Shown here: in pieces, positions 26,247-35,915 of the stretch | Numbering within the stretch: position 1 is the first letter of the stretch | Layout of the letters: each line of letters opens with the position of its first letter | Assembly (NCBI RefSeq): GCF_010894405.1 | Contig: NZ_JAAIYA010000004.1 | Location: 248,001-312,000 of the forward strand | DNA from: Pyxidicoccus caerfyrddinensis | GTDB lineage: Bacteria > Myxococcota > Myxococcia > Myxococcales > Myxococcaceae | Direction of reading: 5' to 3' | DNA: 64,000 nt | The notes under the pieces: model-generated | Databases searched by the model: none | Told to the model about the DNA's origin: nothing | Seen by the model: only the letters and a program-made list of their open reading frames with translations | Made by a program: the position numbers and the translations under genes

Positions 26247-27512
26247 GTGGGCGGGTTGGACTGGGTGCAGGTGGACGTCGGCTTCCCCATGAGCCTCGCC
26301 GTGGTGGGCGCCGCGCGCTCGCTGGGCATGGAGCGGCGGGCGTTCCTCGGCGCCATCGTGGAGCTCCAGATCTGGGCCGTGCAGGCCCTCCCCTCCGGAC
26401 GCTTCGAGCCCTTTCCCGCGTCCGCAGGACGTCCGCAGGACGCGTCCGCGGACGAGCCCATCTGGTGTGAAGCGGTCGAGGGCGCCGTACGGTGGACGGG
26501 CGCTCCCGGGGCCTTCTGGGACGCGCTGCTCCGCACCGGAATCCTCGTGCGCGAGGACGACAGCGTCCGGCTCACCCTCTGCGACCGCTACGTGCAAGTC
26601 CTCGAAAAGAGGAAGAAGGAGGCCGAGCGAAAACGCAGGGAGCGCGCCAACAAGGCCGCCGCGTCCGCAGGACGTCCCGCGGACGCGCCCGGGACATCCG
26701 CCGCTAGAAAGAAGAGGGAGAGGGAGACGGAGAAGAAGAGTTCTTCTTCTGCAGCAGCAGCGATGGAGGGTGGATCGTCCATGGGACATCTCGCCCCCGT
26801 CCCACCGCCTCCGCCGCCGGACGAAGACACGTCCGAGGACATCGACCCCGTGCAGCTCGCCCTGCCCGGCACCCACCTGGTCCCCGTCTCCCTTCCGCCC
26901 GAGCCGGCCGCCCCGCCTCGTGACGCCCAGACCCAGGCGGAGTCCTTCTTCGAGACCTTCCAGGACGAGCGCACCCGCGCCTTCCGGGGCGTGCCCCGCG
27001 AGGACCTGCCTCCCGGTTGGTCGGACTGGTACCGCCACGCCCTGTCGAAGGTGGGTGGCGACGAGGGACGGCTGCTGACGGCCTGCCGCGGCTACCTCCA
27101 GTCCGACTGGGGCCGCTCCCGCCAGCCGGTGGGGACGTGCGTGGCCTTCTGCTCGCCCAAGGTCTGGGTGCGCTACGTCCCGCACGAGCAGCCGGACGCC
27201 GCCGAGGTCTCCGCGCCCCCGAGCGTGGACGTGTCCTCGCAGGCCGGACGCGCGTGGCAGCGGTGCCTCACGCGGCTCCACGAGCAGGGCAAGCGCTACG
27301 CCCTCCTGTGGCTCCAGAAGGCCCATCCGGTGGACGTGCAGGACGGACGGCTGATCCTCGCCGTGCCCGACGTCTACTTCCGCCAATGGGTGGAGGAGAA
27401 CTACGGCGCCCTGGTGGACGCGCTGATCCGCGACTGCGGGCTCGTGGGCGTGCGGTGGCGGCTGCCCTCGGACGAGGACTCGCAGGAGGCGGCGACGGAC
27501 ATGGCCCGGTAG
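26247..27512 (+). CDS. Phage-replication-like protein with C-terminal DnaA domain I
   Basis: 421 residues from GTG 26247, where GGAGG is 7 bases upstream (the ATG at 26241 is too close to it). N-terminal part (about 1-135): LDWVQVDVGFP..., EAVEGAVRWTG..., LLRTGILVREDDSVRLTLCDRY and then a Lys/Arg-rich helix, the pattern of DUF1376-like phage replication proteins. A long Lys, Ser, Ala, Pro-rich linker follows. The last 90 residues (AWQRCLTRLHEQGKRYALLWLQ..., DGRLILAVPDVYFRQWVEENYGALV) resemble domain I of DnaA, which contacts DnaB helicase. This predicts a role in helicase loading or replication control. It stands alone, with no integrase or other phage gene nearby. Horizontal origin is likely. 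Confidence 0.75.
   Translation: MGGLDWVQVDVGFPMSLAVVGAARSLGMERRAFLGAIVELQIWAVQALPSGRFEPFPASAGRPQDASADEPIWCEAVEGAVRWTGAPGAFWDALLRTGILVREDDSVRLTLCDRYVQVLEKRKKEAERKRRERANKAAASAGRPADAPGTSAARKKRERETEKKSSSSAAAAMEGGSSMGHLAPVPPPPPPDEDTSEDIDPVQLALPGTHLVPVSLPPEPAAPPRDAQTQAESFFETFQDERTRAFRGVPREDLPPGWSDWYRHALSKVGGDEGRLLTACRGYLQSDWGRSRQPVGTCVAFCSPKVWVRYVPHEQPDAAEVSAPPSVDVSSQAGRAWQRCLTRLHEQGKRYALLWLQKAHPVDVQDGRLILAVPDVYFRQWVEENYGALVDALIRDCGLVGVRWRLPSDEDSQEAATDMAR
26419..26451 (+). repeat. Cluster of GTCC-N-GGAC palindromes inside the coding region
   Basis: Three back-to-back palindromic units (GTCCGCAGGAC, GTCCGCAGGAC, GTCCGCGGAC) occupy 26419-26451. A second cluster with GTCCGCAGGAC then GTCCCGCGGAC is at about 26662-26684. 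The 19-base string CCGCGTCCGCAGGACGTCC is exact in both. Both encode ASAGRP-(Q/A)-DA, but the DNA identity extends beyond what the peptide needs. Confidence 0.5.
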
Positions 27513-27641
27513 TCGGCACGGCCTCCAAGCTCCGAGCCCGCCGCGTTCCCCTGAAGTCGCCACGGTGGGAAGGGATTTTCCCATCCCGCCGGGCATGCGC
27601 CTTGCTGGGTATCCGGCAGGAGCAGACAGCCGGGAGGGTAG

Positions 27642-28931
27642 ATGCGCGGCGGTTGGGGATGGGTGGTGGGGGCGGCGGTGCTGTTGGGCGCCTGTGGTGA
27701 GTCGAAGGATGGGAGCGACGCGGACGCGCCGAGCGGCCCGGGCCCGTGGCCCACGGACGCGGTGAAGAACTACTCGGCGGAGTTCCGCATCGGCGCCGGA
27801 GTGAGGAGCGTCGGCGTCGACGAAGCGCACAACATCTGGCTGCTGCGCGGCGCGGAGATTGGCGTGCTGCGGCCCGGCGACACGGAGCCCACGTGGACGC
27901 GCGGCGTGGGCCAGGCCGAGGGAGGCTTCGGGCGGGACAAGAAGGCGCTCGGCTCCACCGTCATCTGCGGCGGCGAGGCGGGCCGCGCCTACGTGGGCTA
28001 CCACACGTACGAGTTGCAGTCGGAGGTGCCGGACAAGCCCCACGCGTACATCCCCGCGCCCGGTGAGCCGCACTACACCGAAGCGCGCTTCGCGGAGTAC
28101 CAGAAGGGCGACCTGGACGCGGTGCGCCTGGAGTCCGACGGCACGGTGGCGCTGGAAGAGCACCTGTGGCGCAGCGTGGGCGTATCCGGCGGCACCCAGC
28201 ATCTCGGCATCCGCAACACCAACGACTTCCACTACGACGAGGACCGCTCCGTGCTCACCTGCCAGCGGGGGCTGCGCGGGCGCGACAAGGGGGACCTGTA
28301 CATCGGCACCAACCATGGCGTGTCGCTGGTGCGCGGGCTCACCTACAACAGCCACCGCCACGCGGCCTGGTACGCGGACGGTGACTCACTCCAGGCCGGC
28401 TTCAACTGGGGCCTGGGCATCGGGCCCGAGGGCGAGGTGCTGGTCGCCAACGACTGGATGGTGGGCATCCTCGAACCGAACGGCGTGCTGGAGGACTTCG
28501 ACAAGGAGCGCACCTGGGACGGCCCGGTGCCCTGGCGCTACAAGGGCCACAACGCGCAGCTCAACAGCCTGGAGACGTTCGACTACTGGCGCGCCATCAC
28601 CCGCACGAAGCAGGGCGTCACCTGGGTGGGGAGCAAGGACTTCGGCCTCTGGCGCATGGACCAGAAGGACCGCTCCAGCGCGAACTACACGCGCGTTAGC
28701 GTCCTCCCCTCCGACAACGTGACGGCGCTCGCGGCCACGGACGACGGAAGCGTCTACGTGGGCACCCATGACGCGGGCCTGTGGCGCATCGCAGAAGGCG
28801 GCGAGACGCCCACCCGCGTGGACACGGTGAGCGGAGACCAGGTGTTGCAAGTGGTCTACGACCCCACCGTGAAGCCCGCGATGCTCTACGTCCTCACGGA
28901 CACGGGCCTCACGGTGCTGCGGGAGGACTGA
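27642..28931 (+). CDS. Beta-propeller lipoprotein
   Basis: 429 residues; GGGAGGG just upstream of the ATG. Signal peptide with lipobox (LLGAC). The rest looks like a six- or seven-bladed propeller similar to the sensor domains of hybrid two-component systems: short repeats such as RSVGVDEAHNIWLLRG, GDLYIGTNHGVSLVRGL, GVTWVGSKDFGLWRM and GSVYVGTHDAGLWRI, each ending in a Gly-x-W/V strand. No signalling domain follows, so it is a stand-alone propeller at the cell envelope, possibly for binding. The 3' end overlaps the convergent cysteine synthase gene by 23 bases. Confidence 0.8.
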   Translation: MRGGWGWVVGAAVLLGACGESKDGSDADAPSGPGPWPTDAVKNYSAEFRIGAGVRSVGVDEAHNIWLLRGAEIGVLRPGDTEPTWTRGVGQAEGGFGRDKKALGSTVICGGEAGRAYVGYHTYELQSEVPDKPHAYIPAPGEPHYTEARFAEYQKGDLDAVRLESDGTVALEEHLWRSVGVSGGTQHLGIRNTNDFHYDEDRSVLTCQRGLRGRDKGDLYIGTNHGVSLVRGLTYNSHRHAAWYADGDSLQAGFNWGLGIGPEGEVLVANDWMVGILEPNGVLEDFDKERTWDGPVPWRYKGHNAQLNSLETFDYWRAITRTKQGVTWVGSKDFGLWRMDQKDRSSANYTRVSVLPSDNVTALAATDDGSVYVGTHDAGLWRIAEGGETPTRVDTVSGDQVLQVVYDPTVKPAMLYVLTDTGLTVLRED

Positions 28932-29916
28932 CGGGAAGCGGCTTCACCTCGAGCTGCTTGGAGGCGAGGAACTCCGCGTTGAACACCTTCGAGGCGTAGC
29001 GGCTGCCGTGGTCACACAGGAAGGTGACGATGCGCAGCCCCTCGCCCTGGTGGCGGCGTGCAATCTCCCACGCGGCGCGCACGTTGAGGGCGGCGGACGT
29101 CCCCACCACGAGCGCGTCCTGGCGGGCCAGGTGGTAGAGCATCTCCAGCATGTCCTGATCGCCCAGGCGCATGGCCTCGTCCACGCGCGCGCGCCGGAAG
29201 TTCTCCGTCAGCCGCATGATGCCGATGCCCTCGGTAATGGAGTTACCGGTGCACTCCAGCTTCCCCTCGCGCACGTAGCAGTAGAGGCCCGAGCCCGGCG
29301 GGTCCACCAGCACCACGCGCAGCGCCGGGTTCTTCTCCTTCAGGTAGCGGCTGACGCCAGACATCGTCCCGCCGCTGCCGACCGACGCGACGAGCACGTC
29401 CACCTTCCCCTCGCACTGCTCCCAGAGTTCCGGCCCCGTCGTCTCGTAGTGGAAGTCGCCGTTGGCCGGGTTCTCGAACTGGTTCGCCCAGAACCAGCCG
29501 TGCTGCTCGGCCAGGGCGCGGGCCTGGTGGAAGAAGTGGAGCGGGTTGGCGAAGGCCACCGCGGGCACCTTGCGGACCTCCACGCCCATGGCCTCCAGGT
29601 ACTCGTACTTCTCGCGGGCCTGGTTGTCCGGCATGGTGACGACGACGCGGTAGCCGCGCTCGCGGCCCAGCAGCCCCAGGCCGATGCCGGTGTTGCCGGC
29701 GGTGCCCTCCACGAGCGTGCCGCCCGGCTTCAAGAGCCCCTGCTCCTCCGCGCGGCGAATCATCCCCTTGGCGGCGCGGTCCTTGATGCTGCCGCCGGGG
29801 TTCATGAACTCGGCCTTCCCGAGGATGTCACACCCGGTCTGCCGGCTCAGCGAGCCGATGCGCAAGAGCGGCGTGTTCCCTACCGCGTCCCAGAGCGAAC
29901 CAATGCGTGGCGCCAT
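28909..29916 (-). CDS. Cysteine synthase (O-acetylserine sulfhydrylase)-like PLP enzyme
   Basis: 335 residues from ATG 29916. Fold-type II PLP enzyme: N-terminal VGNTPLLRI, the Schiff-base Lys in NPGGSIKDRAA, the substrate loop EGTAGNTGIGL, GGSG-type phosphate site SVGSGGTMSGVSRYL, and the late GTSAALNVRAA. It should combine O-acetylserine (or a related acceptor) with sulfide to give cysteine. Residues 160-170 (ANQFENPANGDFHYETTGPELWEQ) are normal for the family. Cystathionine beta-synthase-type enzymes share the motifs, but the C-terminal regulatory domain is absent. Confidence 0.85.
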   Translation of the reverse strand: MAPRIGSLWDAVGNTPLLRIGSLSRQTGCDILGKAEFMNPGGSIKDRAAKGMIRRAEEQGLLKPGGTLVEGTAGNTGIGLGLLGRERGYRVVVTMPDNQAREKYEYLEAMGVEVRKVPAVAFANPLHFFHQARALAEQHGWFWANQFENPANGDFHYETTGPELWEQCEGKVDVLVASVGSGGTMSGVSRYLKEKNPALRVVLVDPPGSGLYCYVREGKLECTGNSITEGIGIMRLTENFRRARVDEAMRLGDQDMLEMLYHLARQDALVVGTSAALNVRAAWEIARRHQGEGLRIVTFLCDHGSRYASKVFNAEFLASKQLEVKPLPVSPPAAP

Positions 29917-29939
29917 GCGTGTGTCCCTCGCGTCGCGTA

Positions 29940-29961
29940 GGACTCCCCCGTAGCGGAGTCC
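29940..29961. repeat. Inverted repeat between ABC operon and cysteine synthase
   Basis: GGACTCC and GGAGTCC face each other across 8 bases, just upstream of the cysteine synthase start and downstream of the ABC operon stop. It lacks a T-run. It may be an operator for the PLP enzyme gene or a weak terminator. Confidence 0.3.
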
Positions 29962-29989
29962 CACGAGCGAGGCAACCCACCCAGGGCCT

Positions 29990-31222
29990 TCAGTCCGCGC
30001 GCATCGCCTCGACGGGGTCCAGCTTCGCCGCCCGCGCGGCCGGGTAGATGCCGAACAACAGCCCCACCCCGCAGCTCATGAACAGGGCCAGCGCCACCAC
30101 CCACGGCGGAACGACCATGGGGAAGCGCAGCATCCAGTTCCCCAGGAACACCAGGAAGAAGCCCAGGCCCACGCCCATGGCGCCGCCCATGAGCGCCAGC
30201 AGCACCGCCTCCGTGGCGAACTGCCCGAGGATGCGCCGCCTCTTCGCGCCCAGCGCCTTGCGCACGCCAATCTCCCGCGTCCGCTCCATCACCGACACCA
30301 GCATGATGTTCAGGATGCCGATGCCGCCCACCACCAGCGACAACAGACACACTCCGACGCCGGCGATGCTAATGACCACGGAGAGCTGGTTGAAGGACGC
30401 CGTCATCGACTCGTTGGTGTGCATCTCGAAGTCGTTGGGCAGGTTCGACGCCACGCTCCGGCGGCGGCGCAGGAGCGTGGCCACCTCGTCCTGCGCCTTC
30501 TGGAACAGCTCGGGCTCCTTCGCCTGCACGTCCACGTCCAGCGAGCGGTTCTTCCCGTAGAGCTGCTGGAAGATGAGCAGCGGCATCATCGCCTGGTTGT
30601 CCAGGCTGAACATGCCCATCATGCTGCCGCGCCGCTGCAGCACGCCGATGACGCGGAAGGGCCGCCCCTTGATGCGCACCTCGTAGCCCACCGGGTCCAT
30701 GCCGGGGAAGAGCACGTCCGCCACGTCCGTGCCCAGCACCACCACGGACCGACCGTCCAGCGCCTCCACCTCGTTGAAGAAGCGCCCGGAGGCCAGCGTC
30801 AGGCCGCTCGTCACCGAGTAGTTCGTCTGCGTGCCGAAGACGCGCACCGACGGCCGCGTCTCCAGGGCGGCCGTGGCCACCTTCTGGCCGCCCTCGTCGT
30901 CCGCGGGCGCCACCACGCCCACCGACGGGCAGGCCTCTTCGATGGCGTGCACGTCCTCCATGGTGATGTCCGGCCGCCGGGCGAACTTCGCCCAGTTGAT
31001 GCGGCCGAAGCCGCCCGCGGGCCACTTCGTCACCTGGAAGGTGTGGGCCCCCATGCGGCCGAGGTCCTTGTTCACCTTCATGCGGAGCCCTTCAATCAGC
31101 CCCATCATGGTGATGACCGTCGCCACGCCGATGACGATGCCCAGCAGCGTCAGCAGCGAGCGCAGCGGGTTGCCCAGGAACGTGCCCAGGGCCAGCCGCA
31201 GGTTGTCCAGGAAGGCTCGCAT
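29990..31222 (-). CDS. MacB-type ABC permease (second)
   Basis: 410 residues from ATG 31222, 4 bases after the stop of the other permease. Layout of the MacB/FtsX class: one N-terminal membrane helix (SLLTLLGIVIGVATVITMMG), a large periplasmic MacB-PCD domain (about 55-285), then three helices with the coupling motif [16 protein letters not shown] between helix 2 and 3 and the end block GIYPAARAAKLDPVEAMRAD. No ATPase domain is fused, so it needs the ATPase encoded at 32462. With the sister permease it may form a heterodimer; the two share the same motifs but differ in the periplasmic part. Confidence 0.9.
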   Translation of the reverse strand: MRAFLDNLRLALGTFLGNPLRSLLTLLGIVIGVATVITMMGLIEGLRMKVNKDLGRMGAHTFQVTKWPAGGFGRINWAKFARRPDITMEDVHAIEEACPSVGVVAPADDEGGQKVATAALETRPSVRVFGTQTNYSVTSGLTLASGRFFNEVEALDGRSVVVLGTDVADVLFPGMDPVGYEVRIKGRPFRVIGVLQRRGSMMGMFSLDNQAMMPLLIFQQLYGKNRSLDVDVQAKEPELFQKAQDEVATLLRRRRSVASNLPNDFEMHTNESMTASFNQLSVVISIAGVGVCLLSLVVGGIGILNIMLVSVMERTREIGVRKALGAKRRRILGQFATEAVLLALMGGAMGVGLGFFLVFLGNWMLRFPMVVPPWVVALALFMSCGVGLLFGIYPAARAAKLDPVEAMRAD

Positions 31223-31226
31223 CGCG

Positions 31227-32465
31227 TCACTCGTACCGGAGGGCTTCCACCGGGTCCAGGTTGGCCGCGCGCGCCGCGGGCCAGATGCCGAACAGCAGGC
31301 CCACCAGCGCGGCGAAGCCCACCCCGCCAATCACCGTGCCCGGCTGCACGTCCGCCGCCAGCGGGGTGATGAGCGAGACGATTTTCGCCGTGCCCAGCCC
31401 CACCGTGGTCCCCAGCAGGCCTCCCACCGCGGACACGCTCGACGCTTCCATGAGGAACTGGAAGACGATGGTGCGCTTGCGCGCGCCCAGCGCCCGCCGC
31501 ACGCCAATCTCCCGCGTCCGCTCGCGCACCGACACCAGCATGATGTTCATGATGCCGATGCCACCCACCAGCAGCGTGATGAGCCCCACGCCCACGGCCA
31601 CGCCGTAGAGCGCGCCGGTGAGCTGCTCGTACGTCTGGGCCATGGCCTCGGGCTTGTTGATGCTGAAGTCGTCCGCGGCGTCCGGCGGCGTGGAGCGGAT
31701 GCGCCGGAGGATGCCTATCAACTGGTCCTCCGCCCGCTTCACCTGCGCCGCGTCCTCCACGGCCAGGGCAATCTCGAAGCCGCGGCCCTTGCCGAAGCTC
31801 GAATAGAACGTCTTGAAGGGGATGAAGACGACGAGGTCCAGGCTCTCGCTGACAATCTTCCCCTTGCGGCTGAGCGTGCCCACCACCTGGAACGAGCGGT
31901 TGTCGATGCGGATGGTGCGACCCACCGGGCTGATGCCGGGGAAGAGCGCGTCCGCCACGTCCGCGCCCACCACCGCCACCGGCCGCGTCACCTCGTCGTC
32001 CGCGTCGGTGATGAAGCGTCCGCCAGTGACTTCATAGCCGGCGATGGAGAGGTACTCCTGCCTCACGCCGGTGATGCGCACCGTGGACATCTGCTCGCCG
32101 CCGTGCGCCACGTCCGACACGCGCTGCACGTAGGGCGACATGGCCGACAGGAAGGGCGCCAGCGACCGCAGCCGGTCCACCTGCTCCATCGTGAAGTTCT
32201 TCCGGTTCCGGTACACCCACCAGTCGCCCTTCATCATCCAGGGGAACTTGGAGACGTAGAGCGTGTTGGCGCCGAAGCCGGCCAGCTGCCGGTGGAAGGA
32301 CGTGTTGAGCCCCTGGATGATGCCGACGATGGCCAGCAGCGTCGCCACGCCGATGCCGATGCCCAGCGTGGTCAGCACCGTGCGCAGGCGGTTGGCCTTG
32401 AGCGAGAAGACGGCGATGCGCGCGCCCTCCAGCACGTCCACCCTGAAGCCCGGCGGCAGGCTCAT
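31227..32465 (-). CDS. MacB-type ABC permease (first)
   Basis: 412 residues. Same layout as its neighbour: N-terminal helix [25 protein letters not shown], periplasmic domain, three C-terminal helices with [20 protein letters not shown] and end [18 protein letters not shown]. The start overlaps the stop of the ATPase gene by 4 bases. MacB-type transporters do not carry substrate through the membrane channel but drive a periplasmic pump by mechanotransmission, moving substrate through the MacA-TolC tunnel. Peptide, lipoprotein or siderophore cargo are all possible; the sequence does not say which. Confidence 0.9.
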   Translation of the reverse strand: MSLPPGFRVDVLEGARIAVFSLKANRLRTVLTTLGIGIGVATLLAIVGIIQGLNTSFHRQLAGFGANTLYVSKFPWMMKGDWWVYRNRKNFTMEQVDRLRSLAPFLSAMSPYVQRVSDVAHGGEQMSTVRITGVRQEYLSIAGYEVTGGRFITDADDEVTRPVAVVGADVADALFPGISPVGRTIRIDNRSFQVVGTLSRKGKIVSESLDLVVFIPFKTFYSSFGKGRGFEIALAVEDAAQVKRAEDQLIGILRRIRSTPPDAADDFSINKPEAMAQTYEQLTGALYGVAVGVGLITLLVGGIGIMNIMLVSVRERTREIGVRRALGARKRTIVFQFLMEASSVSAVGGLLGTTVGLGTAKIVSLITPLAADVQPGTVIGGVGFAALVGLLFGIWPAARAANLDPVEALRYE

Positions 32466-33214
32466 GCGCCCCCCGCGGCCAGCACCACCGGGGCCGTGCC
32501 CAGGGCCACGTCACGGCCCACGCCGTCCGCGACAATCTGCCCGTCGCTCAGGCGGATGGCCCGGGGACAGCGCGCCGCCAGCTTGGGCTCGTGCGTGACG
32601 AGCACCAGCGTGTGGCCCGCCTGGTGGAGCTGCTCGAACAGCCGGACGATTTCCTCGCCCGTGGCCGAGTCCAGGTTGCCCGTGGGCTCGTCCGCCAGCA
32701 GCATGGACGGCTCGGACACCAGCGCGCGGGCAATGGCCACGCGCTGCCGCTGACCGCCGGACAGCTCATTGGGCTTGTGGTGGATGCGGGGCGTGAGCTG
32801 GACCTTGTCGAGCGCCGCCCGCGCCCGCTCACGGCGCTCTCGCGCCGGCATCCCGCGGTACACCAGCGGCAGCTCCACGTTGGCCAGCGCCGTCTCGCGC
32901 GGCAGCAGCTGGAAGGTCTGGAAGATGAAGCCGATCTCCACGTTGCGGATGACGGCCAGCTCGTCGTCGCTCATGCGCGACACGTCCTTGCCGTTCAGCA
33001 TGTAGCGACCGCTGGTGGGCGTGTCGAGACAGCCCAGCACGTTCATCATCGTGCTCTTGCCGGAGCCCGACTGGCCGATGATGGCCACCCACTCGCCACG
33101 GTTGATGCCGAAGGAGACGCCGCGCAGCGCGCGCACCTCCTCGCCGCCCACGTGGAAGACGCGGGTGATGTTCTCCACCTGGATGAGGGGCCCCGCGCTG
33201 CTTCCGTCACTCAC
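32462..33214 (-). CDS. ABC transporter ATP-binding protein (LolD/MacB type)
   Basis: 250 residues. Walker [10 protein letters not shown] (about 43-51), Q-loop in [19 protein letters not shown] signature [15 protein letters not shown], Walker [13 protein letters not shown] (the TGNLD ending is characteristic of the MacB/LolD/FtsE branch) and switch His in LVTHEP. Partner of the two permeases encoded directly downstream. Its start overlaps the end of the MacA-type gene by 4 bases, part of a tight chain of overlaps through the operon. Confidence 0.95.
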   Translation of the reverse strand: MSDGSSAGPLIQVENITRVFHVGGEEVRALRGVSFGINRGEWVAIIGQSGSGKSTMMNVLGCLDTPTSGRYMLNGKDVSRMSDDELAVIRNVEIGFIFQTFQLLPRETALANVELPLVYRGMPARERRERARAALDKVQLTPRIHHKPNELSGGQRQRVAIARALVSEPSMLLADEPTGNLDSATGEEIVRLFEQLHQAGHTLVLVTHEPKLAARCPRAIRLSDGQIVADGVGRDVALGTAPVVLAAGGA

Positions 33215-34479
33215 GACTTCCGCCCACCCTTCGTGCCGCCCGGGCCCTGACCCGGCTCGGGCTCGCGCACCACGTCGCCGTCGTTCAGCTCCTTGGACAG
33301 CGTGCGGTAGGGGCCTTCCACCACGCGGTCCCCGTCCTTGATGCCGGTGAGGATCTCCAGCTCCGTGTCGGAGGCGATGCCCGTCGTCACCGACTGCACG
33401 CGTGCCTTGTTCTCGGCGTCCACCACGAACACCACCTTGGCCAGCGACTCGGTGCGCTTGGCCGTCAGCGCCCCGCCCTCCACCGGCTCCTTGTAGTCAG
33501 GCAGCGAGCGCGCCGAGCGCACCGTCACCGCCTGGATGGGCACCAGCACCACGTCCTTGCGCGTCTCCGCGGAGATGCGCACCTCGGCGCTCATGCCGGG
33601 CAGCACGCCCGGAGGCCGGGTGTCCAGCGCCACGGTGACGGGGAAGCTCGTCACCTCGGCCTCGGTGCCCGCGTTCTTGATGAGCGCCTTCTGGGCAATC
33701 TCCACCACGGAGCCGCTGAAGGTCTGCCCCTCCAGCGCGTCCAGCGTCACCTCGGCGGGCTGGCCGGGCTTGAGGTGCACCACCTCGTGCTCGCCCACCT
33801 CGAACTTCACCTCCATGGCGCTGAGCGCGGCGATGGTCATCACCACGTCCTCGGACAGCTCCGAGCCGCGCACGCGCTCACCCACTTCGCGCGACAGCTC
33901 GATGACGTTGCCGTCGATGGGCGACAAGAGCGTCGTCTTGGACAGGTCCGTCTGCGCCTGGTCCACGAAGGCCACGTTGCGCGCCAGCATCTGCTTGGCG
34001 GAAGCCACCCGCGCGTCCGACGAGTTCTTCGCCGCGCGCGCCTGCTCGATCTCCGCCGCCGACGCGAGGCCCTTCGCCGCCAGGCCCTCCACGCGGGCCA
34101 GCTCCTGCCCGGTGCGCACCGCCTCCACCTCGGCCACCTGCGTGTCCGCGCGCGAGGCGTTCTGCGACGCCATCGCCTGCTTCATCGCGGCCTCGTAGAT
34201 GCGCTTGTCGATGCGGCCCAGCACCTGGCCCTTCTTCACCGGCTCGCCGTCCTTCACGAGCAGCTCCACCAGGTCTCCGGAGAGGCTGGAGGAGATCTTC
34301 ACGGTGGTGGCCGCCTGCACCTTGCCCGCACCGGTGATGGTCCGGGTGATGGTGCCCTTGTGCGCCTTGGCGACCTGGACCTCCAGTGACGGCGGCGGCC
34401 GCTCCTTGAGTCCGCCGACGGTGATGGCCGCCGCACCCAGGAACAACACGCCAGCAATGGCACCCTTCCACCACTTCAT
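33211..34479 (-). CDS. Periplasmic adaptor (MacA/HlyD family)
   Basis: 422 residues. One N-terminal hydrophobic segment ([16 protein letters not shown]), then the adaptor layout: lipoyl half-motif [38 protein letters not shown] (about 55-92), a helical hairpin (about 95-175), the second lipoyl half ([22 protein letters not shown]), and the beta-barrel and membrane-proximal domains. It should bridge the MacB-type complex to the TolC-type channel encoded next to it. The start overlaps the TolC gene stop by 4 bases. Confidence 0.92.
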   Translation of the reverse strand: MKWWKGAIAGVLFLGAAAITVGGLKERPPPSLEVQVAKAHKGTITRTITGAGKVQAATTVKISSSLSGDLVELLVKDGEPVKKGQVLGRIDKRIYEAAMKQAMASQNASRADTQVAEVEAVRTGQELARVEGLAAKGLASAAEIEQARAAKNSSDARVASAKQMLARNVAFVDQAQTDLSKTTLLSPIDGNVIELSREVGERVRGSELSEDVVMTIAALSAMEVKFEVGEHEVVHLKPGQPAEVTLDALEGQTFSGSVVEIAQKALIKNAGTEAEVTSFPVTVALDTRPPGVLPGMSAEVRISAETRKDVVLVPIQAVTVRSARSLPDYKEPVEGGALTAKRTESLAKVVFVVDAENKARVQSVTTGIASDTELEILTGIKDGDRVVEGPYRTLSKELNDGDVVREPEPGQGPGGTKGGRKS

Positions 34480-35915
34480 TTCGACTCTCCCGGGCTCAGG
34501 GCGCCCATGGCCCGCAGCAATGTGAAGCGGGCGATTTCGACATCAATCCTGTTTTCCAGCAAGCTGAGCTCGGCCTGCGTCAGGCTGAGCTGCGAGTCGC
34601 GGACCTCCAGGGTGGAGCCCGCGCCGGCGCGGAAGCGCTCCTCTGCCAGCCTCAAGCCCTGGACGGCGGCCTCGCGGTTGTCAGCGGCCAGGCGAGCGGC
34701 CACCAGCTGGGCCTCCAGCGAGCGGTGCGCGCTGCGCACCTGCCCTTCGATTTCGCGCACCGTCTGCGCCAGTATCACCTGGGCCCGGCGGATGTTGGCC
34801 TCGGCGCGCTTCGACTGGGCGCCGGTGGCGAAGCCGTTGAAGAGGTCCCACGAAAGCTGGACGCTGGCGGTGAGGTCGTTCTGCAGGCGCGGCTCCGTGA
34901 AGACGGCCTCCGCGCTCGGACCTCCGCGCGTGTAGCTACCGCGTGCCGACAGGCTGGGGATGTAGTCCGCACGGGCGATGGCGCGCTGCAGCTCCGCGGA
35001 GCGCACCTGCCCCTGGAGCGCCGCGAGCAGCGGCCGGTGCTCCCGGGCCTGCGTGAGGGCGGTGTCCATGGCGGGCGCGGGCGCGGGCTCCGTCTGGAGC
35101 ACGCCGGGGTCGGCCGCCTGCAAGGGCTCGGTGCCGGGGCGGGCCAGCCAGATGGCCAGCTGCGTCTGGTCCGTCACCAGCTGCGCCAGCGTCGACGTGA
35201 AGGTGATGCGGTCATTGCCCAGGTTGACGAGGGCGGTGATCTCCTCGTTCTTCCCCACGCGGCCCGCCTGGAACAGGGCCCGGGCGCGCTCGAGCTGCTC
35301 CTCGCTGCGCTTGACGGTGGCCTCCAGCACCTGGAGGGTGGCCTGGGTGCGGAATAGCACGAAGAAGCGGCGGATGGCCTCCAGCTCGGAGGTGTCCGCC
35401 TCCTCCAGCGCCTGGCTCTTCTCCACGTCCCGGAGCACGCCGCTCTGCTGGAGCTGCTTGAAGCGCGCCCGGTCGTAGATGACCTGCGTCAGCGTCAGGC
35501 CCAGGTCGTAGTTGGCGATGGTGTAGGCGGGGGCCTCGACCTCCCGGGTGATGACGCGGTTGGCGTTGGTCGGGTCGGGGATGAAGTTGGCCCTAATCTG
35601 ATTGCTGGTCCACGTCTTGCCCGCGGAGGCCGCCAGGCTGAGCTGCGGCAGGAGCGCGGAGCGCGACACATTCACGTCCTGCTCGGCGACCTCCACGTCC
35701 AGCAGCGCCTGGATGGCGCTGGCGTTGTTGCGGCCGAGCGCGCGGGCCTGGTCCAGGGAGATGGGCGTGGTGGCGTCCGTCGGGACGGCGGGACTCGACG
35801 GCACGGAGGCGGTGGAGGCCGGGGCCAGGGGGTCCTGGGTGGCGGCGCTCGGGGGCGCCTGGGGGGAGTCCGCCTGCGCGGCGGAGAGGATGGCGGCGAC
35901 GAGGAGCGCGTTCAC
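34476..35915 (-). CDS. TolC-family outer membrane efflux protein
   Basis: 479 residues from GTG 35915, with GGGAGG 6 bases upstream. A signal peptide of about 16 residues (NALLVAAILSAAQA) is followed by a Pro/Ala/Thr-rich spacer. The two TolC repeats are visible: ISLDQARALGRNNASAIQALLDVEVAE... and the second with ...AREHRPLLAALQGQVRSAELQRAIARADYIPSLSARGSY; both have the long helical hairpins and the short beta segments of the barrel. The GTG overlaps the TGA of the preceding gene, so translation is coupled. It is the exit channel of this exporter. Confidence 0.92.
   Translation of the reverse strand: MNALLVAAILSAAQADSPQAPPSAATQDPLAPASTASVPSSPAVPTDATTPISLDQARALGRNNASAIQALLDVEVAEQDVNVSRSALLPQLSLAASAGKTWTSNQIRANFIPDPTNANRVITREVEAPAYTIANYDLGLTLTQVIYDRARFKQLQQSGVLRDVEKSQALEEADTSELEAIRRFFVLFRTQATLQVLEATVKRSEEQLERARALFQAGRVGKNEEITALVNLGNDRITFTSTLAQLVTDQTQLAIWLARPGTEPLQAADPGVLQTEPAPAPAMDTALTQAREHRPLLAALQGQVRSAELQRAIARADYIPSLSARGSYTRGGPSAEAVFTEPRLQNDLTASVQLSWDLFNGFATGAQSKRAEANIRRAQVILAQTVREIEGQVRSAHRSLEAQLVAARLAADNREAAVQGLRLAEERFRAGAGSTLEVRDSQLSLTQAELSLLENRIDVEIARFTLLRAMGALSPGESK

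Noticed and set aside
29940..29961. Intrinsic terminator of the ABC exporter operon
   Set aside because: The inverted repeat is only 7 bp and lacks a T-run on either strand, so I list it only as an inverted repeat.
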